A stretch of DNA of 33,427 nt from Thermoplasmatota archaeon. GTDB lineage: Archaea > Thermoplasmatota > E2 > DHVEG-1. Positions 8,648 to 16,965 of this stretch are shown one piece after another (within the stretch, counting starts at the first letter, position 1; every line of letters starts with the position of its first letter). The position numbers and the translations under genes were made by a program. The stretch covers positions 1 through 33,427 of the forward strand of contig JARVGL010000010.1 of NCBI GenBank assembly GCA_029762575.1. Reading direction: 5' to 3'. Under the pieces are notes generated by a model. That model was given only the letters and a program-made list of their open reading frames with translations. It ran no database searches and was not told the DNA's origin.

Positions 8648-9940
8648 ATGAAAAAACAAGCGGTTGCAGCTTTTGTTATCATTCTCATTGTCATACCAAT
8701 CTTTTCAGGTTGTGTTGAGGATGATATTCTAAAGAATAGTCTGCCGGTTGTTGAGATAGAATATCCGCAAACAGATGATATCGTTTCAGGGATTGTAAAA
8801 ATAACAGGTACTGCATTAGATGCGGATGGAATTGATACGGTTAAATTTGTTGAAATCAAGATCAACTCAAGTGATTGGGAACGAGTTGAAGGAACATCTC
8901 AATGGAGCTATGATTGGGTTACCTATCGAGCTCATGAAGGATCAACAATGATATCTGTTCGAGCATGGGATGGAACAGATTATTCTCTTATAGTCGAGGT
9001 CAATGTCTTTGTACAAAACCCAAAGATTTCTGAAACCGATGCTCATAAATGGGCTGTATTTGTGATTGCTGCTAATTTCCCAGCAACAAATGAGACAAAG
9101 CTTGGGAACGGTGGTCTATTCCTTGCCGAAGAGATGGCAAGATTTTTCATTGAGGACCATGAGTTCCCGACGAATAATATCTTTATTTTATTTGATGATG
9201 GTTGGATTCGGGCAGATAATGGATATGGGGCCCGTATTGAAACATTACAACAACGAACACATCCCTATGATATCAACTACGGTGGTGCAACAGAGGCAAA
9301 TGTTGAAGCAGTTCTGTATCATGTTATAAGAGAGTCCAATAGATATTCTGATAGTACCGTGTTTCTTTGGTTTGCTGGTCATGGCTGGGGTGACGAGAAG
9401 AAAACTATCACTGGTGGCAAAATACTTGAGAGGAGCGCATTATTTCTTTGGGATGGCATGATTACTGATAAAAAACTTGGTGACTTGCTGTACAGTCTAC
9501 GAGCAGATAAGACATGTATCATTGTTGATGCATGTTTCAGTGGAGGGTTTGCTGATAAAACGATTCTTGATTTCCCAACGTTTTTCCTTATCCACTCGGG
9601 TATCACTGGTTCTCATCGTGTCGTGATGTCAGGAGCAAGTAAATATCGTGTTGGCTATGCAAGTACTACAAGAGGTCCACTGTTTAGTTTATTATGGTTC
9701 CAGGGTTTACAATCAGGTGAAGCGGATGGATATCGTTCAGGGTTCCGATCCACAGGAAAACCTCCGTTGTTTGCGATGTTCCAGGATGGAAAGGTCTCCG
9801 CGGAAGAAGCATTCTATTATGCGCGATATACTTTAAGGACGGATGAGAATTTTGCGGATTTTTCGAATATGGAACCTCAGATAAATGATCAATACCCTAA
9901 TAAGGGAAATCTTCGCAGTCGGTTGGGTCTAATATTCTAA
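8648..9940 (+). CDS. Caspase-like (clan CD, C13/C14-type) cysteine peptidase lipoprotein with Ig-like domain
   Basis: Predicted lipid-anchored surface peptidase. From ATG 8648 the protein begins MKKQAV with a hydrophobic core ending in a lipobox (IFSGC, Cys22). An Ig-like beta domain follows (about 33-125; VKITGTALDADG type), then a caspase-fold domain. The catalytic His is in WFAGHGWGD (H245) and the catalytic Cys in VDACFSGGF (C296), the spacing expected for caspase/legumain relatives. The track's start at 8585 would put 21 polar residues before the signal sequence and is unlikely; a TATA-like CATTTAAACG at about 8609-8618 fits the later start. It could be a true protease or a self-processing enzyme; DACxSGG proteins vary in substrate. 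It is the second clan-CD peptidase in the window and lies downstream of thiL with its own promoter. Confidence 0.85.
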   Translation: MKKQAVAAFVIILIVIPIFSGCVEDDILKNSLPVVEIEYPQTDDIVSGIVKITGTALDADGIDTVKFVEIKINSSDWERVEGTSQWSYDWVTYRAHEGSTMISVRAWDGTDYSLIVEVNVFVQNPKISETDAHKWAVFVIAANFPATNETKLGNGGLFLAEEMARFFIEDHEFPTNNIFILFDDGWIRADNGYGARIETLQQRTHPYDINYGGATEANVEAVLYHVIRESNRYSDSTVFLWFAGHGWGDEKKTITGGKILERSALFLWDGMITDKKLGDLLYSLRADKTCIIVDACFSGGFADKTILDFPTFFLIHSGITGSHRVVMSGASKYRVGYASTTRGPLFSLLWFQGLQSGEADGYRSGFRSTGKPPLFAMFQDGKVSAEEAFYYARYTLRTDENFADFSNMEPQINDQYPNKGNLRSRLGLIF

Positions 9941-10110
9941 AGGGAAATGAAAGGTAGTTAGAGATGCTTTCTTTGATGTGTACTATTGAAGGAATAGGTC
10001 AATAGCTGCCAGAAAAAGTATTTATATGCAATGATGAATTTATTAATTATTGGTGGTATATCTCACCTTGAAAGCAATAGATATGAAAAACTTTAATAAA
10101 GGGGGAACCA

Positions 10111-10126
10111 TACTATAAATATAGTA
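10111..10126 (+). promoter_or_regulatory. TATA region inside an inverted repeat (TACTAT-AAAT-ATAGTA)
   Basis: A 6-bp inverted repeat around AAAT coincides with the most TATA-like sequence before the gene at 10162. The start codon is about 44 nt downstream and is preceded by GGTG (10153-10156), so a short leader of roughly 15-20 nt is expected. The dyad could be a binding site for a dimeric regulator overlapping the promoter, or just a symmetrical TATA box. Confidence 0.4.
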
Positions 10127-10161
10127 AAATACAAATCCCTAAATATTAACATGGTGTTTCT

Positions 10162-10914
10162 ATGGATCTGAAAAAAAATGATAGGATCATTCTTATTGTA
10201 GGTGTTGTTATATTAATCATATCTGGTATTGGGATCGCGCTTTATACTGCTCCATCAAATGATAAACCTCTTGGTGAGGCTCACGTAGGCTATAATGAAT
10301 ACACGTATACTTGGTCTCAGAAGACCGGGGAACAAGTCATCGGTGATTCTCTTTATGCTGGAAAATCATCACCCTATTCTAGTGCAGTTATCATAAAAAG
10401 CGACCCAGGGGTTGTCATCACAAGTGTTGAATTCAAACTTGACTGGGAGGATGATGTCACCTATGGTCTTATTCGAAAAAAAGGACTTGATACCTTGAAT
10501 GCAATTATAGCATATGGTGCCAATGAAAAATCTGATTCATCTCTAGGGAGTGGAAATCATTCATTCTTATTTACTCTCAACGAACGACCAAAGGATGGAA
10601 AATTTGAAGCTGCAAGTGTTCAAGATGCTCAAGATATCATCGATGAATTGACCTCTGGGAAAAACTCTGCTACTTTTGATGTAACCGTCACTGTTGATAC
10701 AGGTGAGCGGATCTTCAGATTATTTAAATTCCTCAAAGACAAAGGAAATGATTTCGAACTAACTGCATCATATACGTATTATACATGTAACCTAAAGGAA
10801 TCAGAGCCACCGGACGATTCAGGAGATGAAACAAAGGCGACAGGTGATGACGGTTTTGACCATAAAGTCGGAGAGTTTTACGTTAACCTTGGGTATGGCC
10901 GGGGAATGATATAA
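10162..10914 (+). CDS. Membrane-anchored extracellular protein of unknown function
   Basis: Not recognised. The protein (250 aa) starts with a short polar, lysine-rich stretch and one strong transmembrane helix (about residues 9-28, IILIVGVVILIISGIGIALY). About 220 residues of soluble, beta-rich, acidic sequence follow and would lie outside the cell. There is no lipobox and no class III (pilin) cleavage motif, so it should stay anchored by the uncleaved helix. A Ser/Asp/Glu/Gly-rich low-complexity patch (SEPPDDSGDETKATGDDG) near residues 214-230 looks like a linker before a short C-terminal tail. The start is supported by GGTG 5 nt upstream. It lies between a surface peptidase and the rqcH-pelota operon with its own promoter, so context gives little functional information. 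Confidence 0.75.
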   Translation: MDLKKNDRIILIVGVVILIISGIGIALYTAPSNDKPLGEAHVGYNEYTYTWSQKTGEQVIGDSLYAGKSSPYSSAVIIKSDPGVVITSVEFKLDWEDDVTYGLIRKKGLDTLNAIIAYGANEKSDSSLGSGNHSFLFTLNERPKDGKFEAASVQDAQDIIDELTSGKNSATFDVTVTVDTGERIFRLFKFLKDKGNDFELTASYTYYTCNLKESEPPDDSGDETKATGDDGFDHKVGEFYVNLGYGRGMI

Positions 10915-10936
10915 GGATAACATCAAATATCCTATC

Positions 10937-11986
10937 CTATTTTTCTATTTTGAACCTTAAAAGAGCTGCGATACCGCCAATTCCATCAAGTTTCTTTCCC
11001 GCTTCATGCATGGTGTTGATGATCGTGAATTTACTTTGCTGAGATTGCGCTAGCTTTATTAATCCATCTCCCTCCTGCGTTCTCACGTATGTATCTGCTA
11101 CCAATAGATGGTCCACTGCACCAAGTTCCAGTTTCTCTTTGACATCCTTGTAACCGTAGCTAGCAACACCATCCTTTTTTATCTCAACAAATAACGTTTC
11201 AACAAGATTTGTTTCAAAGACCACTCTGTTCTCTTTTGTAATATGATCAACAACCCCTGATTTCATTGCTTCCTGAACACCATTCATCCCTGCATTACCT
11301 GAGGCACTGTTGAAACACTGCTGAAAGATCTCTGGTGCTACTGTTTTTCCATATTGTATTAAATGATCTTTTGTAAACCCGGGTCCTACAACGATCAAAG
11401 GAGCGGTCTTAGGTTTATTATGTTTTATTAGTGAAATGATCTCTCCATAATATTCTTTTTCAGTATTCACAGATTCATACATCTTCCCTGAACGATGAGA
11501 TTGTATATCTGCAACCCATTGCACTCCGCTTTGTCTGAGAATCGCAATAGTTGCAGTCTCTTCATCCAATGAGACAAAGACGATGAGAGACCGCTTTGTT
11601 TGCTGTACTGCTTCTTGTAATCGTTGTATATCATATTCTTTCCATTCAGATTTTACAATAGTGATAGGGTCTTTGTCATCTGCTGTCACATTAAACGTAT
11701 GATATGATCCTTTATCCTGAGGACCTTCTTCGATGACACCATGGATGCGTAATCTATCTGAGAACTCATGGAATCGAATCTCTTCGACCCTGATACTTAG
11801 TTTCATCCGTTTCTTTGTTGTTTTCTTCGTCCGGATCTTATCTGTTCCCTGTTCATCTGTTCGAAATGTCATAGCACGGACTAGATCATCTTTTTGAATG
11901 ATGTTTGAAAGATGCCAGATATCATCAAGTGTCTGAGGTAGGAGTTTTATTTCTCCATGCTGCAGATCTTCAAAGATAATCTTCAT
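10937..11986 (-). CDS. pelA: Pelota, archaeal ribosome-rescue factor
   Basis: Archaeal Pelota/Dom34 homologue, an eRF1-like protein that binds the empty A site of stalled ribosomes and, with aEF1A and ABCE1, splits them. The order is a Sm-like N-terminal domain (about 1-130; begins MKIIFEDLQHGEIKLLPQ), a central domain with VSLDEETATIAIL and the CFNSASGNAGMNGVQEAM segment, and an L7Ae-like C-terminal domain (LGAVDHLLVADTYVR). The GGQ peptide-release motif of eRF1 is absent, as expected for Pelota. Length 349 aa is typical. Its ATG overlaps the rqcH stop in ATGA, so it is the second gene of an operon and probably translated by coupling. Confidence 0.95.
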   Translation of the reverse strand: MKIIFEDLQHGEIKLLPQTLDDIWHLSNIIQKDDLVRAMTFRTDEQGTDKIRTKKTTKKRMKLSIRVEEIRFHEFSDRLRIHGVIEEGPQDKGSYHTFNVTADDKDPITIVKSEWKEYDIQRLQEAVQQTKRSLIVFVSLDEETATIAILRQSGVQWVADIQSHRSGKMYESVNTEKEYYGEIISLIKHNKPKTAPLIVVGPGFTKDHLIQYGKTVAPEIFQQCFNSASGNAGMNGVQEAMKSGVVDHITKENRVVFETNLVETLFVEIKKDGVASYGYKDVKEKLELGAVDHLLVADTYVRTQEGDGLIKLAQSQQSKFTIINTMHEAGKKLDGIGGIAALLRFKIEK

Positions 11987-13968
11987 TTCGTTTCACCTAT
12001 TTGATCGGATGTTTGAAAACCAACCAAAGATATGATCAAGCAACCACCTGGCGGGAGTACTTTGTTGATATCATCAACCGATCGCTTAAACAATGTTGAA
12101 AGTCTTTGTGTAAGTTGTTTTCTATCATCATTACTTGGTCGAAGGATGACATAACGGTCGCACCATTGTTGGATTGCTTCCACAGGGCCACCGATTATTT
12201 TTTCAGTTCCATCTAAGGAAAATGCCCCTATACCCATCTCTAACTTACATTTACAGTAATTCCTTTGACCTCTGATGATAAATGATCCTTTTGGGATAAA
12301 TTCCCCTGATCGAGGTGTTTTACTGACTTGTTCTGGAAGAACCCAGTATGCTTGGGCTTCGGAGAATTGTTTCCATGCCTTTGAATAGACTGCAGAAAAG
12401 ATACAACCTTGAAGAACTGCTTGTTCAGTGATATCAATAGGTTTATCATCATAGGTCTTATGTTTTATGATACAACTTGGAGCACCTTGGATATCTGCAT
12501 GGGCATATCGATCCATTGTTTCTAGATGTTTTTTTACGATTAGATCATTGCTTTTTGCATCTCTTCCACCGATGACAAGATTACCATCTGTTGATAGGAA
12601 CCATCGATATTTCTCAAACCAATACATTCTTTCCGGTTGCTGATGTTCTTGTTTTTGGATTTCTTGATCTTTCTTTAGTTGTTTTTGTACTGTTTCGATT
12701 ATCTGATTTGTATGTTGTATCGCTTTTTTTGCTCCTTCTCGTTTTTGTTTGAACTTTTTGCTATCCTCATAGGCTTTTTCAGCGTTCTCTGAGATACTCT
12801 TCCTCATATCAATGATGATGGTCTCTTGTAATCCTTTAACATCGGGAAGTCGAAGGTGTATGGTTTGTGTTGAGAGATCAAAGGATTCAACGAGCCTATG
12901 TTCTGATAAAAAGGTTAATAGATCTTTCTTATCTTTTAAATCCAGGTAGTGATGTGTTTCTTGCAGCAGTTGATCTATTTGTTGGAAATGAAGGTAGAGT
13001 ATCTCACCATGATGTTGCTTACGTATCATTTTCTCTTCAAGATCTTGAATGGCCTGTTGTTGTTGAAGCAATTGACGATGAAGTTTCTCCATCTGTTTTT
13101 GTGTTTTAGATACCTGTTTCGTATGTACCGTTTGTACTATGAACGTATCCCACCCTCGGGCTATGGAATCAATAGGTTCATAGGATACATCTGTGAAACT
13201 ATGAAACTCAAAAGGTAAAAGACTTAAAGGTTCATCGTTCTTTATCACAAGAACTGGTTGTATCTTGTGTTCTTTGATATTTCCTAAGATCTGTTTCATC
13301 TCAACATAGAGACCTTCAATATCTTTTTCTGTTAGATCTAGTGGTTTCGTATGTTTTGTGATCTGGGCTCTTGCACAGATCTCTTCAGCATACAATCCAC
13401 TCAGATTCAAAGAGATTGCTAATGTCCGTACAATATCACTAGTACTATCATGGATAAGTCTAATGAATTCTTCTTTTTCGATGTTAAATGGGTTTTTTTG
13501 GGACGGCGGAGGAACATATTCATGTCTAGGTTTAATGATCCTATGTGCCCATTCCTGGTGTATAAGAGGTAAAATGATGGTGTTTTCCTCGTTGATAAGG
13601 ATGATGTTTCCATCTGAGAATAATTCAATGATGAGAGTAAAGATCTGATTCTTAGAACATTGTATTCGTATGATCCTATCAAACTCATGCTGGGTTACTG
13701 AAATGATTCGAGCATTTGAAAGATATTTACGCAGGGTCATAGCAAAAGCGGTCGGTTTTAATGGTGTAACAAGTTGTTTATCAGATAGGCAGAGAAGTTC
13801 ACCGTTCTTGATATATATCTGCTCTCGTTTCTTAGTTAACGGATTCCGCAGTCTCAGTAGAAGTTCATCCCTTGAAAGTTGATAGATCTTATCAATGAAA
13901 CACCCTTGTATCTCTTGCATTTCTGATACAATGGTATAGATGTCTAAAGCAGCCAGTTGTCTTTTCAT
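11983..13968 (-). CDS. rqcH: RqcH/NEMF-family ribosome quality-control protein
   Basis: Archaeal member of the RqcH/Rqc2/NEMF family, which binds large subunits carrying stalled peptidyl-tRNA and, in bacteria, adds C-terminal alanine tails. Numbered from ATG 13968, the NFACT-N domain begins MKRQLAALDIYTIV and carries the conserved Asp-Arg pair at D97-R98 (HEFDRII), the residues needed for tailing in studied homologues. A helical/HhH region and a long Gln/Lys/Glu-rich coiled coil (about 275-440) follow. The NFACT-R domain then starts near YWFEKYRWFLSTDGNLVIGGRDA, with HADIQGAPSCIIKH. The track start (TTG 13980) is four codons longer; ATG fits the family better and lies about 25-30 nt after a TTTTTAAG element. 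The first gene of a two-gene operon with pelota. Confidence 0.93.
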   Translation of the reverse strand: MKRQLAALDIYTIVSEMQEIQGCFIDKIYQLSRDELLLRLRNPLTKKREQIYIKNGELLCLSDKQLVTPLKPTAFAMTLRKYLSNARIISVTQHEFDRIIRIQCSKNQIFTLIIELFSDGNIILINEENTIILPLIHQEWAHRIIKPRHEYVPPPSQKNPFNIEKEEFIRLIHDSTSDIVRTLAISLNLSGLYAEEICARAQITKHTKPLDLTEKDIEGLYVEMKQILGNIKEHKIQPVLVIKNDEPLSLLPFEFHSFTDVSYEPIDSIARGWDTFIVQTVHTKQVSKTQKQMEKLHRQLLQQQQAIQDLEEKMIRKQHHGEILYLHFQQIDQLLQETHHYLDLKDKKDLLTFLSEHRLVESFDLSTQTIHLRLPDVKGLQETIIIDMRKSISENAEKAYEDSKKFKQKREGAKKAIQHTNQIIETVQKQLKKDQEIQKQEHQQPERMYWFEKYRWFLSTDGNLVIGGRDAKSNDLIVKKHLETMDRYAHADIQGAPSCIIKHKTYDDKPIDITEQAVLQGCIFSAVYSKAWKQFSEAQAYWVLPEQVSKTPRSGEFIPKGSFIIRGQRNYCKCKLEMGIGAFSLDGTEKIIGGPVEAIQQWCDRYVILRPSNDDRKQLTQRLSTLFKRSVDDINKVLPPGGCLIISLVGFQTSDQIGETK

Positions 13969-14238
13969 TACACGGAGCAATATAAGGATTCATCTTAAAA
14001 AGAATGACCCTTTATCATTTTTGTTAGAGATAGTTGCTTTTGCCCATCTCATGATTGTCTTACATATAATTCTCAGAACGTAACATTTTCACTTTATGAT
14101 ACTTACGTGGTTTGTGTACTATGTTTCACAAGCCTTGTTTGTTCTCTTCACCATGGTGCCTATGGTAACAAATCAATGTGAAATACTCTCTGGGCCCCAG
14201 ATACCAATAAAAAAGGAAAAAAGATAATTAAGTGTGTA
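13969..14238. other. Intergenic gap between rqcH and the receiver-domain gene
   Basis: About 300 bp separate the divergent starts at 13968 and 14281. The rqcH promoter (TTTTTAAG, minus strand, near 13995-14005) lies at one end. I see no RNA gene or repeat. A 43-codon plus-strand ORF (14096-14227) with a hydrophobic start is present, but it lacks a ribosome-binding site and is not convincing. Confidence 0.4.
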
Positions 14239-14277
14239 GTATATACCCTACCTGGATACCGTGATGGTTTAGGTGAT
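14239..14277 (+). promoter_or_regulatory. TATA box and strong Shine-Dalgarno of the receiver-domain gene
   Basis: GTATATACC (14239-14247) is a good TATA candidate. AGGTGAT (14271-14277) is a near-perfect archaeal Shine-Dalgarno, 3 nt before ATG 14281. It is one of the strongest ribosome-binding sites in the window. Confidence 0.6.
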
Positions 14278-14280
14278 AAG

Positions 14281-14652
14281 ATGGCTAAAAGAATTATGGT
14301 AGTTGATGATAATCCAGATGTTGTGTTCTCTGTGAAAAACGGTCTTGAAAACATATCTGATGAGTTTTTCATTCAAGGAGTTGAAAGCGGAGAGAAATGT
14401 CTGGAGCTGCTGGAGACAGAAAAACCTGACCTCATCCTTCTAGACATCATGATGCCAGGGATGAGCGGATGGAAAACATTTGATAAGATCAAAGAAAATG
14501 ATTCTTGGAAAGGAATCCCTATTGTCTTTCTTACTGCACGAACAGATAGGGTAGCGAAGAACGCAGGATCATTCTTAGGAGAAGATTATATTGAGAAACC
14601 TTTTGAGATCCATGACCTGAAACAACGGATAGATCACGCGCTAAAGAAATAA
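14281..14652 (+). CDS. Stand-alone response-regulator receiver domain
   Basis: A CheY-like single-domain receiver of 123 aa. The acidic pocket is D9-D10 (VVDDNPD) and the phosphoacceptor is D55 in LILLDIMMPGMSGW. The switch Thr is in VFLTART (T85) and the conserved Lys is K106 in YIEKPFE. No output domain follows, so it would signal by protein-protein contact, or act as an intermediate in a phosphorelay. No histidine kinase gene is in the window, so the partner is unknown. A separate TATA box and strong ribosome-binding site suggest it is its own transcription unit; the next gene starts 125 nt downstream behind another promoter-like element. Confidence 0.93.
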   Translation: MAKRIMVVDDNPDVVFSVKNGLENISDEFFIQGVESGEKCLELLETEKPDLILLDIMMPGMSGWKTFDKIKENDSWKGIPIVFLTARTDRVAKNAGSFLGEDYIEKPFEIHDLKQRIDHALKK

Positions 14653-14777
14653 CATCCTCATATCTCCAATCGTTTTCAAAGTGAATCCAAACAGCAGAAA
14701 CAAACCCATTCAAATATTTCTCCTTCTTGTAACAAGTAGATATAAGTTTTTGTAATATCTCATTATATCAATTCTTT

Positions 14778-15803
14778 ATGCTTTATATCATCATGATAAC
14801 CCCCCAATGTAATCTTACTTGTTCCTATTGTGGCGGTGATCTTCATGGCATGCCAAAAACGATCACCTATGATAGACAGATACTTGCGGACATCATCTCT
14901 AAAGATAAACAGGCTGTTGTGGCATTCTACGGTGGCGAACCTCTCCTTCAACCAACCATGGTAAAAGACCTTATCATGTATCTTAAAGCAGATCATTTTG
15001 TGATCAATACGAATGGATACTATATACAATCCATCAGAGACATACTTGATCGTTTTGACACGATTCTCCTTTCAATAGATGGGAGAAAACAGATAACGGA
15101 TCATTATAGAGGGGTAGGATGTTATCAAAAGGTGCTAGATGCTCTTGAGGTGATACATCATTCGGATTTCTCTGGAGATCTTATCGCTCGAATGACGATA
15201 TCCTATAAATCAGATATCTTTCTAGATGTAAAACATCTCTTGGATCTTTTTCCCTTTGTTCACTGGCAGGTTGATGCGGTTTGGAGTTGTCTCTGGGGGC
15301 TATCCGAGTTCAAAGAATGGGTTGGATCGTCCTATAAACCAGGCGTAAAAAAACTTATTAAATGGTGGGTTTCAGAGATACAACAGGGCAGAATCCCAGG
15401 TATCGTCCCTTTTTTAGGTGTTATGAGCCGTCTCCTGCATGGTGGAGGGTCTCTTCCGTGTCAGGCAGGAACGGAATCAGTTACCATTTCCACTGATGGA
15501 AAGATACTTGCATGCCCCATTGCCCCAGAAAGTCTTTGGAATAATATTGGCGATCTTTCTTCAGGTTTTAAAAGGATATTTGTTGATGAACCATGTCCCT
15601 CCTGTGACGTCTATCCTATCTGTGGAGGCCGATGTTTGTATGCAAATAAAGAACGGTTCTGGGGAAAAGAAGGATTCGAAGCAATATGTGATATGACACG
15701 GTTCTTGATCAATGAACTACAAAACGTTGTCTCTATATGCGAACCATATAAGGACCGCATAATGTATCCACCGTATAATAACACGACAGAGATCATACCA
15801 TAG
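14778..15803 (+). CDS. Radical SAM enzyme with SPASM-like C-terminus, possible peptide-modifying
   Basis: A radical S-adenosylmethionine enzyme of 341 aa. The cluster motif is CNLTCSYC (C11, C15, C18) at the extreme N-terminus after MLYIIMITPQ. YGGEPLL is the SAM-binding GGE motif, and INTNGYY and SIDGRK follow the family pattern. The C-terminal third has SPASM-type cysteines: LPCQAGTESVTISTDGKILACPI, then CPSCDVYPICGGRC and a later Cys, enough for one or two auxiliary Fe-S clusters. This layout resembles the archaeal AF1577-type group proposed to modify peptides; that assignment is from memory and tentative. No obvious precursor peptide lies next to it. A GATATAAG element about 40 nt upstream could be its promoter. 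Confidence 0.85.
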   Translation: MLYIIMITPQCNLTCSYCGGDLHGMPKTITYDRQILADIISKDKQAVVAFYGGEPLLQPTMVKDLIMYLKADHFVINTNGYYIQSIRDILDRFDTILLSIDGRKQITDHYRGVGCYQKVLDALEVIHHSDFSGDLIARMTISYKSDIFLDVKHLLDLFPFVHWQVDAVWSCLWGLSEFKEWVGSSYKPGVKKLIKWWVSEIQQGRIPGIVPFLGVMSRLLHGGGSLPCQAGTESVTISTDGKILACPIAPESLWNNIGDLSSGFKRIFVDEPCPSCDVYPICGGRCLYANKERFWGKEGFEAICDMTRFLINELQNVVSICEPYKDRIMYPPYNNTTEIIP

Positions 15804-15822
15804 AACTATAGTTTTAATGAAT

Positions 15823-16743
15823 TTATACGATCGTTCCTGTGCCCATATGATGGAGTTTATCAGCATTCAGGTCTAGGAGAATAACCTTTTGCAATCTCCT
15901 AAAACAGATAGGTTTTTCTGAGATGACTGAAATTGTATCATTGGTTATGTCGGCAATCGTAATAGGGACAGTTTGCAAACCGATTGTTGCATGGAATTTT
16001 CCTTTTGAAAGAGGAGGATAAAAACGATTTTTTTCAAAAGAGAGGGTGAGATTTGAACCAGTTTCAACTATATCAGGTTGGCAGAGTATGAACCCTCTTC
16101 TTAACTCATCAACTGTTACACCTTTAAGAGCTAGCCCCACTCTTGAACCTGCAGGCGCCTCATTGACATCATCATCCTGCATTTGAATGGAACGTACAAC
16201 GACCTCTTTCTTTAGAGGTAGCAGCCAGAGCTTATCATGTTTATGTAGGATTCCCTGATTTACATATCCAAGGACGACTTCCCCAACTCCTTTCACATGG
16301 AAGAAATGATCTATTGTGATGACCACCGGTTCATCATATGATCTCTTAATTCTCATACCTTCTAGATATGTGTTAATGGAATGAATATTCTTCTCAATTA
16401 TCTGAAACGATTCCAATGATGTTGATTTGATCATAGATCGTAAAGGGGAAGGATCAGAGAACGGAGGGATGATGAACACTCCTTCTTTTTGACCAATAGA
16501 ATCCAATAAGAGGATGGTCTCACCTAGAGCAGATGTTATTTGTTCCGCTGAGATAATTGCTACATCAATCGAATTCATTATTTGACTTTTTGGGATTATC
16601 TTATCCTCAAAAGCATAGAGGAAAGAATAGACGGCATCATCTGTTTTTCGATGGAAAAACACCATATCGCTCTGTGTCGCTATTTTCCCTAGTTCTTTTG
16701 CAAAGGCGTCATCATGAAAGATACCAATGGTAATCTGATTCAT
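15823..16743 (-). CDS. EF-Tu/EF1A-like protein with degenerate G domain
   Basis: A 306-aa relative of translational GTPases. Residues about 140-225 match EF-Tu domain 2 (IDHFFHVKGVGEVVLGYVNQGILHKHDKLWLLP, then a SIQMQDDDVNEAPAGSRVGLALKGV segment). The remaining C-terminus matches domain 3 (FHATIGLQTVPITIADI and RLQKVILLD). The first 135 residues occupy the place of the G domain but lack a GxxxxGK P-loop and an NKxD motif, so GTP binding of the usual kind is unlikely. Archaea carry SelB/EF1A-related paralogues of this type with no clear function. A role near the ribosome or tRNA is inference from homology. It lies convergent with the radical SAM gene (19 nt between stops) and next to a tRNA gene. 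Confidence 0.75.
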   Translation of the reverse strand: MNQITIGIFHDDAFAKELGKIATQSDMVFFHRKTDDAVYSFLYAFEDKIIPKSQIMNSIDVAIISAEQITSALGETILLLDSIGQKEGVFIIPPFSDPSPLRSMIKSTSLESFQIIEKNIHSINTYLEGMRIKRSYDEPVVITIDHFFHVKGVGEVVLGYVNQGILHKHDKLWLLPLKKEVVVRSIQMQDDDVNEAPAGSRVGLALKGVTVDELRRGFILCQPDIVETGSNLTLSFEKNRFYPPLSKGKFHATIGLQTVPITIADITNDTISVISEKPICFRRLQKVILLDLNADKLHHMGTGTIV

Positions 16744-16835
16744 ATCCTCGCATCAATATCATTTACATAAAAGTATCCGTTTGTATTCCTCTTCTAATCA
16801 AGGTTTCTTATAAGCTATTACGATGATCAGCTCTT

Positions 16836-16850
16836 AAAAAAAACAAAAAA
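16836..16850 (-). terminator. T-run terminator after the CAU tRNA
   Basis: On the minus strand the mature tRNA end is followed 2 nt later by T6, one G, then T8, a typical archaeal oligo-T terminator. Confidence 0.6.
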
Positions 16851-16852
16851 TA

Positions 16853-16926
16853 TGGGCCCGGCAGGATTTGAACCTGCGACCAACTGGTTATGAGCCAGTC
16901 GCTCCACCAGACTAAGCTACGAGCCC
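16853..16926 (-). tRNA. tRNA with CAU anticodon (elongator Met, or Ile2)
   Basis: A complete cloverleaf on the minus strand. The acceptor is GGGCTCG/CGGGCCC with discriminator A. The D arm is GCTTAGTCTGGTGGAGC, the anticodon arm is ACTGG-CTCATAA-CCAGT (CAU with U33), and the T arm is GCAGG-TTCAAAT-CCTGC. G1-C72 and the anticodon stem rule out an initiator. Elongator Met is the default call, but archaeal tRNA-Ile2 also reads CAU after agmatidine modification, and sequence alone does not settle this. CCA is not encoded. The leader can pair with the first three bases of the tRNA (see findings). Confidence 0.93.
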
Positions 16927-16965
16927 AAGGCAGCATACTTGCCTCGGGATAATAGCATTAGTAGT

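Noticed and set aside
10031-10090. Possible C/D-box RNA (ATGATGA at about 10031)
   Set aside because: No CTGA D box at a suitable distance and no C'/D' motifs.
14096-14227. 43-codon plus-strand ORF (MILTWFVYYVSQ...) before the receiver-domain gene
   Set aside because: Hydrophobic start, but no ribosome-binding site or clear promoter; could be chance in AT-rich DNA.
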